Origin: JBBTCX01 sp964494205
Lineage (GTDB): Bacteria; Planctomycetota; Phycisphaerae; UBA1845
Direction: 5' to 3'
Length of the DNA stretch: 64,000 nucleotides
NCBI GenBank assembly: GCA_964494205.1
Contig: CAZBRD010000003.1
Span: 186,001-250,000 of the forward strand
Shown: positions 8,859-17,073 of the stretch, in pieces
How the letters are laid out: the number at the start of each line of letters is the position of its first letter
How positions within the stretch are numbered: position 1 is the first letter of the stretch
Made by a program: the position numbers and the translations under genes
The notes under the pieces: generated by a model
Told to the model about the DNA's origin: nothing
The model's database searches: none
What the model saw: only the letters and a program-made list of their open reading frames with translations

Positions 8859-9965
8859 ATGTCGACCATCTTTCGCAAGTTCTTCATGGTCTCGGTTCTG
8901 GTTTCTGCGATCGTGACGTGCCCGTCGTGTACGCCGGGGACGAACCCGCCGGACGGCGCCGACAACAGCGGCGGAGCTTCCGACGACAGCGGGAACGGTT
9001 CATCCGATGATGGCTCGTCGGACGACGGTTCGAGCGGGTCTGACGACGACCCGGGCTCGAATGACGACGGTGGCGACGGTGGATCAGGTGGCGGCGCGAC
9101 AACAGCCACACTCGCTTCGTTGCAGGTTTTTCCGCCGGACAACCCATGGAACACGGACGTTTCCGAATTCCCCGTGCATCCCAATTCAGAAAACTATCTC
9201 GAATCGATGGGGCTCGATACGGGTCTTCATCCGGACTTCGGCACGGTGTATGAGGGCGCGCCGATCGGCATTCCTTTCGTCGTGGTCGATGGAACTCAGC
9301 CGATGGTGCCGGTGAGTTTCTATTACGAGGACGAGAGCGATCCCGGTCCGTATCCGATTCCGCCGGACGCGCCGATTGAAGGCGGTGCAAATGCTGACGG
9401 TGATCGACACGTGCTGGTTGTTGATACGACCAATAAGCGGTTGTACGAGCTGTTCGATGCGCGCTTGCGCGACGACGGCGGTTGGGATGCAGGTTCGGGT
9501 GCGGTGTTTGATCTGACTTCAAACGAACTGCGGCCAGATGGCTGGACTTCGGCTGATGCGGCTGGTCTTTCAGTTTTCGCGGGGTTGGCTCGGTATGACG
9601 AAGTCGTCGAGCGCGGAGAGATCACGCACGCGCTGCGGTTTACCGTGAGTCGCACGCAACGTGCTTACATTTCTCCCGCCACGCATTACGCGAGCAGCTT
9701 AACGGACTCGAATCATCCGCCGATGGGTTTGCGCGTGCGCTTGCGGGCGGACTTCGATGTGTCGACATTTTCGCCAAACGTGCAGGTGATTCTGCGTGCG
9801 CTGAAGAAGTACGGCATGTTGGTGGCTGATAATGGTTCGAACTGGTACATCACCGGCGCGCCGGACCCACGATGGGACGATGAAGAGCTCAGCGCCCTGC
9901 GGCAGGTGAAGGGCCGCGATTTTGAAGTCGTGTACACCGGCGATGCGGTGGTGGATTCGGAATAG
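8859..9965 (+). CDS. secreted lipoprotein with Asp/Ser/Gly linker and conserved C-terminal domain
   Basis: A 368-residue secreted protein. A signal sequence ends at CPSC (Cys21/Cys24), suggesting lipid attachment. Residues about 30-78 are a disordered linker of Ser, Asp and Gly. The rest is a conserved domain starting FPPDNPWNTDVSEFPV, with LHPDFGTVYEGAPIGIPFVV and, later, RLYELFDA. I recognise this pattern from uncharacterised secreted proteins of actinobacteria and planctomycetes, without known function. The start has GGAGG eight bases upstream. The acidic linker probably holds the domain away from the membrane. Confidence 0.7.
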   Translation: MSTIFRKFFMVSVLVSAIVTCPSCTPGTNPPDGADNSGGASDDSGNGSSDDGSSDDGSSGSDDDPGSNDDGGDGGSGGGATTATLASLQVFPPDNPWNTDVSEFPVHPNSENYLESMGLDTGLHPDFGTVYEGAPIGIPFVVVDGTQPMVPVSFYYEDESDPGPYPIPPDAPIEGGANADGDRHVLVVDTTNKRLYELFDARLRDDGGWDAGSGAVFDLTSNELRPDGWTSADAAGLSVFAGLARYDEVVERGEITHALRFTVSRTQRAYISPATHYASSLTDSNHPPMGLRVRLRADFDVSTFSPNVQVILRALKKYGMLVADNGSNWYITGAPDPRWDDEELSALRQVKGRDFEVVYTGDAVVDSE

Positions 9966-10006
9966 CAAATATTGGATTCCGCGCGGGCTCAAACCTGCGG
10001 CTCGTC

Positions 10007-11401
10007 CTAACTGACAACCGACTCCAGTACTTTGCGGATAGCCCTGCCACAGGCGCGGGCATAACCTGTCGTGAGCGTGTTGATTCGTTGAAAGCTCACT
10101 AGCTGCTCGGTGACGTTTTCGGAAATCGGAAGAACGGCGTTGGACACTTGCTCGTCCCACGGTCTCGTGGAGTCGAAACAACAACCACCGAGGCTTGGCC
10201 GATGAAACGAAGTGAACATCGGCGCTTTGTGCAACATTCCGTACGTGTAATTGATTTGCGAATAGCGATCCACTGTGAGCGGCGCGCCTTCCTTGCGCAC
10301 AGCCTTGACGAAATCTTCGCGGCTCGGTCCCCCAAGTGTCGCACCTTCATACACCAGCACGAATGACTGATATCCGCCACGAGTGGCGCCCGCCAAAGTC
10401 TCCGGAGCGCGAATTCCTGTCACTCCGTTTAGTTCATCGCAAAGCGCATGCCAGTTTTTTCCGCAGCGGCGGTTGAGTCGATCCAGCCGACTAAGTGATG
10501 GCAGTGCCAGACACATGGCACACTGGTGCGGGCGGAACTTGTGCCCCAGGCTCATGTCACCGATGTCAAACGTTGATGCTGCCTGCCCGTTCTTGATTCG
10601 TCCGAAATGGCCGAAGAGTAACATGCGATCGAAGAGTTTCGGATCATCGGTCACTGCCACTCCGCCTTCGCCGGCGTCGACTGCTTTGCCCGCGTTCAAA
10701 CTGAAGCAACCGACGTCGCCCCAGGTGCCGATGGCCTTGCCTTTGTAGACCGCGCCGTGAGCGTGAGAGGCGTCTTCGATCACCGCCACTTTGTGACGAC
10801 GCGCAATTTCTACGATGCGGTCCATTTCGGCTGGGTTGCCCCAGACATGAACGACGCAGATGGCGCGGGAGCGGGCGGTGATGCGACGCTCCAAATCATC
10901 CGGATCGATCGTGAGCGTTCGCGGGTCGATATCGCAGAAAACAGGTGTCGCACCGCATTGAAGCACGGGAGTGGCCGACGCGTGCCAGGTGTAGGCAGGA
11001 ACGATGACTTCATCGCCCGGCCCGACCCCGACCGCAAAGTACGCGCTGTGAAGGGTGGCTGTCCCGTTGTTCATCGCCAGGGCATACTCTGAGCCGGTCA
11101 TGGCTTTGAAGGCGTCTTCAAATTTCCGGATGACTTTGGAGCCGTCTTCAATCGTCGTCTTGCCGCGCGCGATGCGAGGGATCATGGACAAGACGTCCTT
11201 GGTCATGGCGAGAGCTGTAGTGATGCGGGACAAGGGACTGGGGTAGAGCCCATAGACTGTTCGTTGTCCGCCGTTTATTCGGAGTTTCTTGCTGGTAAAT
11301 GTTGGGGCAAGTCGTTGCCTGGTGCTTGCCTCGGGCTTTGAACTCGAGTTTGGGCGATCAGGTGATTTTGTCAGTGGCTGTTGTGACTGAGTCTGGATCA
11401 T
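10007..11401 (-). CDS. DegT/DnrJ/EryC1/StrS-family PLP aminotransferase
   Basis: A 464-residue PLP-dependent enzyme of the sugar aminotransferase family. Signatures are MNNGTATLHSAYFAVGVGPGDEV (about 110-132, in two parts), the ring-nitrogen aspartate in VIEDASHAHGA (D210), and the Schiff-base lysine in FSLNAGKAVDAGEGG (K239). The N-terminal 40 residues are extra and look disordered. Its start codon overlaps the stop of the dehydrogenase upstream by four bases, so the two are translationally coupled. Such pairs commonly make amino- or deoxy-sugars for glycans or secondary metabolites. No glycosyltransferase is adjacent, so the product is unknown. Confidence 0.88.
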   Translation of the reverse strand: MIQTQSQQPLTKSPDRPNSSSKPEASTRQRLAPTFTSKKLRINGGQRTVYGLYPSPLSRITTALAMTKDVLSMIPRIARGKTTIEDGSKVIRKFEDAFKAMTGSEYALAMNNGTATLHSAYFAVGVGPGDEVIVPAYTWHASATPVLQCGATPVFCDIDPRTLTIDPDDLERRITARSRAICVVHVWGNPAEMDRIVEIARRHKVAVIEDASHAHGAVYKGKAIGTWGDVGCFSLNAGKAVDAGEGGVAVTDDPKLFDRMLLFGHFGRIKNGQAASTFDIGDMSLGHKFRPHQCAMCLALPSLSRLDRLNRRCGKNWHALCDELNGVTGIRAPETLAGATRGGYQSFVLVYEGATLGGPSREDFVKAVRKEGAPLTVDRYSQINYTYGMLHKAPMFTSFHRPSLGGCCFDSTRPWDEQVSNAVLPISENVTEQLVSFQRINTLTTGYARACGRAIRKVLESVVS

Positions 11402-12606
11402 GTAGCTGCACCAACAACTTGGACCTGACTCGAAGTCCTGGGAACGTCTGTCGCAGGACCATTGAGGCCGTAGTACAAAGTGCTCGTTTCGTCGATCGGA
11501 AAAGCGACCACGCGATTTGTTCGCGCCGATTCGTAGAGTGCTGTTGCTAACGCAAGTGATTGGCGGGCTTCGTGCAAGGGCACGGGGCCTTGCGAACCAT
11601 CTCGCGCGGCCTCTAGAAATTCTTTCACGAAAGGCGTGTGCCCCCAGGACTGTGACGGGCTGAATGGTTTTTTTCTGACCTTAGCCACAAGCTTGCGACA
11701 CGACAGGATCAGCTTGTTTTGGCGTTTGGGTCCAGGTATCGCCCTGAATCCTTCTGCTGTTATGGCCTTTCGAGCGGCTGAGCCCAGGGCGTCCACGCGT
11801 AACTCAAACTTCTGCGAGTCGGGGTCGCCGGCCATTCGCAGCGCGGCGTTCTCGCCGGTGACTTCAATGACGCATTCTTTCTTCTTTGCGCACGTTGTGC
11901 ACTCGATCAAGGCGATTACGCCGGACTCGAAACGAATCCAGCCGGACAACGTGTCTTCGCATTCGATTTCATGCACAAACTTATCCATCACGGCAGACAC
12001 CGCAGTCGGCTGGCCGAGGAAGGAGATCAAAGCGTCGAGTTGGTGAATCGCCTGATTGACCAGCACGCCGCCACCATCCGTTTGCCACGAACCAGCACCT
12101 GGTCGCGATCGATAGTAGGATGGATGCTTAGAGACTTTGACGACAACCCTTGCCGTCAGCACTCGTCCAAGGTGTCCGTGAGCGATGAGCCAGCGAATTC
12201 GCCGGTGAGTCGACTCAGACCGTAATTGAAACACGCAGGAGGATGTGACGTTTGCGCGCTGTGCGTCCGCGATCATGGCGTCGGCATCGGCCAGCGTGGT
12301 GGCGATTGGTTTCTCGCACAACACATGCTTGCCGGATTTAAGCGAGTCCACAACCATCAGAGAGTGGAGACCGGCGGGCGCGCACACGTCGATGACGTCG
12401 ATGTCTTTGCGATTGAGCAACGATCGGTAGTCTGTCACGGCCTCAGTGAAGCCGTAAGTCGCCTTGGCGTCGTTGGCGCGTTTGGCGTCGATGTCCGCGA
12501 TTGCGACCAGCCGTGCCAATTCGGGCAATGATTGATAGGCGATGACGTGACGCTTGAGGATTGCGCCTGCGCCGATGACACCGATGCCGAGTGGGGTCTC
12601 TCTCAT
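11398..12606 (-). CDS. Gfo/Idh/MocA-family NAD(P)-dependent oxidoreductase
   Basis: A 402-residue dehydrogenase. The N-terminal Rossmann fold has GIGVIGAGAILKRH (about 7-20), and the catalytic-lysine motif of the family is present as LCEKPIATT (about 96-104). The rest is the alpha/beta C-terminal substrate domain, with a His-containing NQAIHQLDALI helix as in the family. ATG 12606 is preferred over TTG 12609; neither has a strong ribosome site. The four-base overlap (ATGA) with the aminotransferase downstream implies joint use, most simply oxidation of a sugar hydroxyl followed by transamination. Substrate not predictable. Confidence 0.87.
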   Translation of the reverse strand: MRETPLGIGVIGAGAILKRHVIAYQSLPELARLVAIADIDAKRANDAKATYGFTEAVTDYRSLLNRKDIDVIDVCAPAGLHSLMVVDSLKSGKHVLCEKPIATTLADADAMIADAQRANVTSSCVFQLRSESTHRRIRWLIAHGHLGRVLTARVVVKVSKHPSYYRSRPGAGSWQTDGGGVLVNQAIHQLDALISFLGQPTAVSAVMDKFVHEIECEDTLSGWIRFESGVIALIECTTCAKKKECVIEVTGENAALRMAGDPDSQKFELRVDALGSAARKAITAEGFRAIPGPKRQNKLILSCRKLVAKVRKKPFSPSQSWGHTPFVKEFLEAARDGSQGPVPLHEARQSLALATALYESARTNRVVAFPIDETSTLYYGLNGPATDVPRTSSQVQVVGAAT

Positions 12607-12772
12607 CAATACTGACTCGCGTTCTTCGGTGCAGCCTGTTGTTTAAGGGCCATCGATTGTCGATTCAAATCATTTTGAGGTCGGCCCCGTTGTTTCACAA
12701 GTTAGCATGGATTGGCCGGGATTCAACATTCGACCGGCAGAATCATTCGTCAGAGGGCAACATGGGTTCTTT

Positions 12773-13435
12773 TCAGTTTCTATGCAATGATATTGTGCCA
12801 ATACATGGCACCAGCCGAAACATCGCTATGCCAAGCAAAAGCAGTGCTGCTAATGGGAGGGTGATTGGGCCGCACATTTGTGGTGGTGTCGGTATGGATT
12901 CTCCGCACATCTCAAGCAAGTCTTCGTTCGACGGGCCTTCGGGGTTGAGTTCGTCGACTCCTTCGATCACGAATTCTCTTATTGGGCTGTCATACCAAGG
13001 ATTGCAAAGCGTGTCGGTTCCCATACAGATGTCCGTATAGACATCCCCATCATCATTGATTTTTCCAAAGATCAGATTCTGTTCGCCGACGTGGGGATCA
13101 CTAAGTCCGCATTCGCCACCGTTGGACGGCATGCCAACTTCAATGAATTCCGTATTGTCGCCCTTCCAATATTGAAGGACGCGGTAGCGAATCAATCGAG
13201 TCGTAGTATACACACCGGGTAGCGGCTCATCAGGAAAGGTCATCTCAAGGATTTCACCGACGAAGACAACATCGGCTTGGTTCAACCTATTGATGACCGA
13301 GTCACCGATGCAGGTGCAGGCGGAAATTCGGTGTGTGTAATTCAGCAGCAAGAGGATAAGAGCTAACGACCCGCAGAATCGCAATGAGAATGTTGATCGC
13401 GTTAAGTTGCTTTGTCTTTCGAGGGGCACTAGCAT
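12773..13435 (-). CDS. secreted NTR/TIMP-like protein with C-terminal membrane anchor
   Basis: About 220 residues. A signal segment (FCGSLALILLLL) is followed by ISACTCIGDSVINRLNQADVVFVGEI, where CTC directly after the cleavage region and the DVVFVGEI strand match the start of netrin-like/TIMP-type OB domains. Four further Cys are spread through the domain. The C-terminus has a hydrophobic helix (ITLPLAALLLLGIAMF) and a short basic tail, resembling a sorting or anchor signal. A longer frame to 13582 exists, but its extra part translates an intergenic hairpin, so ATG 13435 with GGAGG upstream is preferred. Function unknown. Confidence 0.6.
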   Translation of the reverse strand: MLVPLERQSNLTRSTFSLRFCGSLALILLLLNYTHRISACTCIGDSVINRLNQADVVFVGEILEMTFPDEPLPGVYTTTRLIRYRVLQYWKGDNTEFIEVGMPSNGGECGLSDPHVGEQNLIFGKINDDGDVYTDICMGTDTLCNPWYDSPIREFVIEGVDELNPEGPSNEDLLEMCGESIPTPPQMCGPITLPLAALLLLGIAMFRLVPCIGTISLHRN

Positions 13436-13480
13436 CCATCCTCCGCCATTTCTGGGCGGCGACATACTTATCATTGCGTT

Positions 13481-13529
13481 CCACGGGTTTCGCTCGGTCC
13501 GCCTGCGGCGGACTTCGCTCCACCCGTGG
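13481..13529. repeat. double-stem intergenic hairpin
   Basis: The outer stem CCACGGG/CCCGTGG and inner stem GTCCGCC/GGCGGAC with loop TGC form a two-level hairpin between two minus-strand genes. There is no T-run in either direction, so it is more likely a REP-type element than a terminator. Confidence 0.6.
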
Positions 13530-13572
13530 CTACAAACCTGCGCTCCTCCGGAGCTAGAAAACCAGCATTCAA

Positions 13573-15147
13573 TTACCTCCACCTATTCGTGATATTGGCC
13601 AAGAGTTTCACGACCAGTTCGCGTTCCTGCGAGAGGGAACGGGAGGCATCGGAGACCTGGTCTTCGAGTCCGGTGGCCATCGCGTCGAAGTAGGGGAGGA
13701 ACTCGGTGAGGCGCGCGATTCCGCGATCGGGATCGAAGTCATTGCAGATGCAGTCGCCGAAGAAGCCGTCGGAGCATTCGCACTCGTAGGTCGTGTCTTC
13801 GCTGGCGCGTTTCAGCACGAGGGCGGTGTTGAGCAGGAGAGTCGCGCGTTTGGCGCTGTCGCTCTGGAAATAGCTTTCGGTTGCGTCCATGTCCTGTCCG
13901 GGCGGCAACAGGGCGATCACATCGTTGTGCGTGACGCTGTCGCCCTCCGGAGTCCTGTAGGTGAGCGAGAGCGTGCCCAGCGTGTTTTCCGTGTCGAAGT
14001 CGACGAGGCTGCCGGCGCGCATGCGGGCGAGAATCGCGCCGCCGCCCTGGCGCGTGCTGAGGAACAGCGCGGGCAAGTTCAGCTCGATCAGGTTCGGCAG
14101 GTTTTCTTCTTCGACGGGAATACCGTACACGTCGACCACGTCGAAGGCGAACGGCACGTTGATCGTCAGGTTCACGTCATAGGCGATCGGGCTGACGAGG
14201 AAATCGAACTCATCATCGAACACGGTGGTGATTCGTTCGTAGTCGCCCAGGAAATAGTAATTGGCGCCGGGTACCTGCGCGATCTTGTACGCGATGTCGT
14301 CGCCGAAATCGATGCCGACACCGAAGAGGGTTGCGCCGAACCCGCGATTGGCGAAGTTTTCCATGACGGCGATGAATGCTTCGGTTTCTTCTTCACCGGA
14401 CTCGGTCAGTGATGCGTCGGTGAAAACGAGCAGGCGATCGGCCCGGCCGGTGATGGGGTTGTCTTCCAACAATTCGTATCCGCGGCGCATGCCGGCTGCG
14501 AGATTGGTGGAGCCGTCGGGTTCGATTTCGTCGAGGGCGGTTTTGATGGCTGCGAGATCGTTGCCGGGGACGGGTTCGAGGTCGATGCGCGAGTTTGTTG
14601 CAAATGAGACGATGCTGACGCGGTCGTTGAGGTTGAGATTGCCGAGGAGGCGATCGATCGAAACTTTGACGGCGTCGAGCTTGGTGGTGCCGCTGCGTGC
14701 ATCGATGGGTTCGTTCATCGAACCGCTGCGGTCGATGACGAGGCAGAGGTTTTGTGGTGAACGATGGAACGTATCTAAGTCGAGCGTTGTGCCAAAGCCG
14801 ACCTGAATCGTCGCGAGGGGGGTGAACTCGTCGAAGTCGCGGTTCCATGCGGTGGCAGCGGTCATATAGAGCAAGCCGGGGTTGTCGGGGATTTCGACCG
14901 GAATGGAGTGCTCGGAAAGAAAGCCCTCGACGGTGATTGCGTCGGGGTCGGGAACATCGCCGCGTTCGATGGCAGCGCGGGCGGCGGCGATGTCCTTCTG
15001 GCCGCCGGTGGTGACGCCGCCGTCGACGCTGTTAGCGGGAACCGCACCGCAGCCAGAAATCGATGCCATGAGAATCAGAGTCATGGCCAGTCCTATGAAG
15101 GAGCAGGCGATGTAATTAAGTCGAATGTTTGAGCCGTTTGTTCGCAT
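13573..15147 (-). CDS. VWA-domain lipoprotein
   Basis: A 524-residue secreted protein with lipobox SISGC (C33). The von Willebrand factor A domain (about 133-330) has an intact metal site: DRSGSMN (D139, S141, S143), T214 in DGSTNL and D244 in FTDAS. The region before it (about 70-125) resembles the YfbK-type prefix. The C-terminal part has a Cys-rich segment ECECSDGFFGDCIC and a helical end. The start has AGGAGG eight bases upstream. VWA lipoproteins of this kind bind proteins through the metal site at the cell envelope; MoxR ATPases can act on them, but the moxR gene here is far away. Confidence 0.88.
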   Translation of the reverse strand: MRTNGSNIRLNYIACSFIGLAMTLILMASISGCGAVPANSVDGGVTTGGQKDIAAARAAIERGDVPDPDAITVEGFLSEHSIPVEIPDNPGLLYMTAATAWNRDFDEFTPLATIQVGFGTTLDLDTFHRSPQNLCLVIDRSGSMNEPIDARSGTTKLDAVKVSIDRLLGNLNLNDRVSIVSFATNSRIDLEPVPGNDLAAIKTALDEIEPDGSTNLAAGMRRGYELLEDNPITGRADRLLVFTDASLTESGEEETEAFIAVMENFANRGFGATLFGVGIDFGDDIAYKIAQVPGANYYFLGDYERITTVFDDEFDFLVSPIAYDVNLTINVPFAFDVVDVYGIPVEEENLPNLIELNLPALFLSTRQGGGAILARMRAGSLVDFDTENTLGTLSLTYRTPEGDSVTHNDVIALLPPGQDMDATESYFQSDSAKRATLLLNTALVLKRASEDTTYECECSDGFFGDCICNDFDPDRGIARLTEFLPYFDAMATGLEDQVSDASRSLSQERELVVKLLANITNRWR

Positions 15148-15360
15148 GTTTCATCCTCCTTGGTTCGGCGAGCAAAATGCTTCGCCGTAGATTAAGAACG
15201 TAATCTGATGATCGACCCGGACGCGCGAGAATTGTTAGCGCATTTCAAGTGTCTGGGCGAGGGGGGAGGGTTGTGCAAAGACGCAGAGGCGCAAAGGGGG
15301 GTGAACAGGGGAGTTATGGTTGGGTGAGGTTTTGGATGAATGTAAATCAACGTTAGTCAA

Positions 15361-15400
15361 GAGACCCTCACCCCTGCCCCTCTCCCTCAGAGGGAGAGGG
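15361..15400. repeat. CCCTCTCCCT palindrome, copy 1
   Basis: Reads GAGACCCTCACCC, a few bases, then CCCTCTCCCT-CAG-AGGGAGAGGG. Further copies are at 16827-16865 and 18755-18793, all in the same orientation and in intergenic DNA. Confidence 0.85.
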
Positions 15401-15415
15401 ATATGACGCGAGCGC

Positions 15416-16408
15416 TCAGGTTTGCTTGTTGCTTGATTTCTTGACCGCCTGCGTTGCTGGCTCTCGCGTGGTTGCTGGTTCCGGCGGCGTTGCGGGTTGA
15501 GTGGAGATGATCGCGTCTTTGAGTGTTTTGAGTAGGCGATCGTCGGCGCGGAGGGTGGCTGCTCGTGTGATGGCTTCGGCGGCTGCGGTTGGGTTGCTGG
15601 AGAACTGGTAGTAATAGGCCAGCAGGATCGCGAGATCGGCATCGTCTGCGCTGGTGTGCGAAGCGTCGCGCAGAGCTGTCATGTGCTTGTTGAAGTCCTT
15701 CTGTTGGCCATAGGCTGCGCGAAGGTCGAGAGGCATCAACGCAATTCGCGGTTCCAGTTCCATCGCGCGGCGGAGTAGGGCAACGGCATCGCTGTAACGG
15801 CCGAGCGCGACTTGCGCGTGTGCGCCGTTCATGCGCGAAATCGGGTCGCCCTGATTGAGTTTTGCGGCGAGCGTGTAGTCGCGGGCGGCTGCACCGTAAT
15901 CGCCACGCTGGAAGTTCAAGTCGGCTGAGGCGATGGAACGCTGATACGTGCTGAGGCCGCTTTCCGCCTGTGCGAGAAACTCGGCGTAGTGCTTTCCGTC
16001 CTCCATGCCCTGGCGATAGGCACGCTCGACGGCGTCCTCGTAGTAGTCGTTTCCATAGCCGGTTCCGTAGCGATAGGAGTAGCCATCGTTGTAGTAGCGA
16101 CGATAGCCGCCCTGGCGATACGTGCGAGCGAAACCGGTGTCGCGATTCCAGCGCGGCGAATTATTGCGTTCGGGGTCGAGCTGGCGCGCGTGGCCCCACG
16201 GGCGATCGGGATTGGGGAAGGAGAATTCGCGGGCCATTTGTTCGGTGATGTACTGCGGAGCTTCGACGGCTGGGCCTTGGTAAGTTGGCTCGGGGGAATG
16301 AGGTTGTTTGTTGCGATCAATTGGCTCAGCAGCGAAGAGCGCAGAAGTCGTGGCGAGAGTGATCGTTGATAATTGGAGCAAACGTGTTCGTGTCATGTGA
16401 CGAGTCAT
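15416..16408 (-). CDS. secreted TPR-repeat protein
   Basis: A 330-residue protein with a signal peptide (LLQLSTITLATTSALFA-AEP). A proline-rich and then Tyr/Gly/Arg-rich stretch (about 85-130, many YR and YG pairs) precedes a helical part with at least three tetratricopeptide repeats (about 150-270), for example FQRGDYGAAARDYTLAAKLN. The Tyr-rich stretch may be disordered and sticky. The tail is Thr/Pro/Ala-rich. ATG 16408 has AAGGATG eight bases upstream; ATG 16396 is an alternative. The TPR part probably binds another envelope protein. Confidence 0.75.
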   Translation of the reverse strand: MTRHMTRTRLLQLSTITLATTSALFAAEPIDRNKQPHSPEPTYQGPAVEAPQYITEQMAREFSFPNPDRPWGHARQLDPERNNSPRWNRDTGFARTYRQGGYRRYYNDGYSYRYGTGYGNDYYEDAVERAYRQGMEDGKHYAEFLAQAESGLSTYQRSIASADLNFQRGDYGAAARDYTLAAKLNQGDPISRMNGAHAQVALGRYSDAVALLRRAMELEPRIALMPLDLRAAYGQQKDFNKHMTALRDASHTSADDADLAILLAYYYQFSSNPTAAAEAITRAATLRADDRLLKTLKDAIISTQPATPPEPATTREPATQAVKKSSNKQT

Positions 16409-16519
16409 TGTATTTCATCCTTACGAGTAACTTGTTCGGCACCAAGTATTATAACAGGATCGGTTGGTTGTCGGTCGCGGGGATAGACACTTGTTACGAA
16501 GGCAAATATTGGCGAGGCG

Positions 16520-16580
16520 GACCGGTTGGAAACCGGTCCCACAGGGATAGTGACTCGACCGGTTGGAAACCGGTCCCACA
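16520..16580 (+). repeat. two direct 24-base palindromic units
   Basis: The unit is GACCGGTTGGAAACCGGT followed by CCCACA, at 16520-16543 and 16557-16580, identical in both. Each contains the near-palindrome ACCGGTT-GG-AAACCGGT. The starts are 37 bases apart. Only two units exist, without spacers of constant origin or cas genes, so this is not a CRISPR array. Confidence 0.8.
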
Positions 16581-16826
16581 TATCTTGGCGGTTAGTCTGG
16601 GGCGCAAAAGTCTTGCGCGGCGCAAATCGAAAACCGCGTTGGCGCTATTGTGGATGCGGTTTTCGAGAGAATACACACCAAGAATTTTATTCATGCGCAG
16701 AAGACCAGGAGCCAGTTCGCGGTTCAAAATGTTGGTCGTTTTTAGAGTCGGCGTTTGTGTCTGCAATCGACTCCCCTTTGTCCACCCTTGGTAGAGAGAC
16801 GCAACAATTATGACTTCGTCAATCAA

Positions 16827-16865
16827 GAGACCCTCACCCCAACCCTCTCCCTAAGAGGGAGAGGG
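16827..16865. repeat. CCCTCTCCCT palindrome, copy 2
   Basis: Same element as at 15361-15400, with loop AAG in place of CAG. Confidence 0.85.
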
Positions 16866-17073
16866 AGCTATCGTCTTATGCTTTCAATAACTTCACTAGT
16901 GATCGCATCGGAAGAAGGGGCGTGCGAGCGCGGGTGGCAGATTGGATTTGTCGACACTTGTAGGCCGTAACTCGCGAGCACGTTCTTCCATCCTACTTGT
17001 GATTTTGAACTATGATTGTTACACAGGCTACATGGCGAATAAAGCCATATTCAACGGGGAGATATTGAGCATC

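Larger units (their letters stand above)
16409..17073. other. repeat-rich intergenic region
   Basis: About 665 bases without a credible gene. It holds two direct copies of a 24-base palindromic unit (16520-16580), an 11-bp inverted repeat TCGAAAACCGC (16627-16637 with 16656-16666) and a CCCTCTCCCT palindrome. A 110-codon minus-strand frame here translates the repeats and is rejected. Confidence 0.65.

Noticed and set aside
12773..13582. Long form of the NTR-like protein starting at GTG 13582
   Set aside because: The extra 49 residues translate an intergenic double hairpin and lack a ribosome site; ATG 13435 has GGAGG upstream.
16520..16580. CRISPR-like direct repeats
   Set aside because: Only two units, a single 13-base gap, no leader and no cas genes.
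16494..16826. 110-codon minus-strand frame in the 16.4-17.1 kb gap
   Set aside because: It runs through the direct 24-base units and their stems; its peptide is the well-known CGTGFQPV-type artefact of such repeats.
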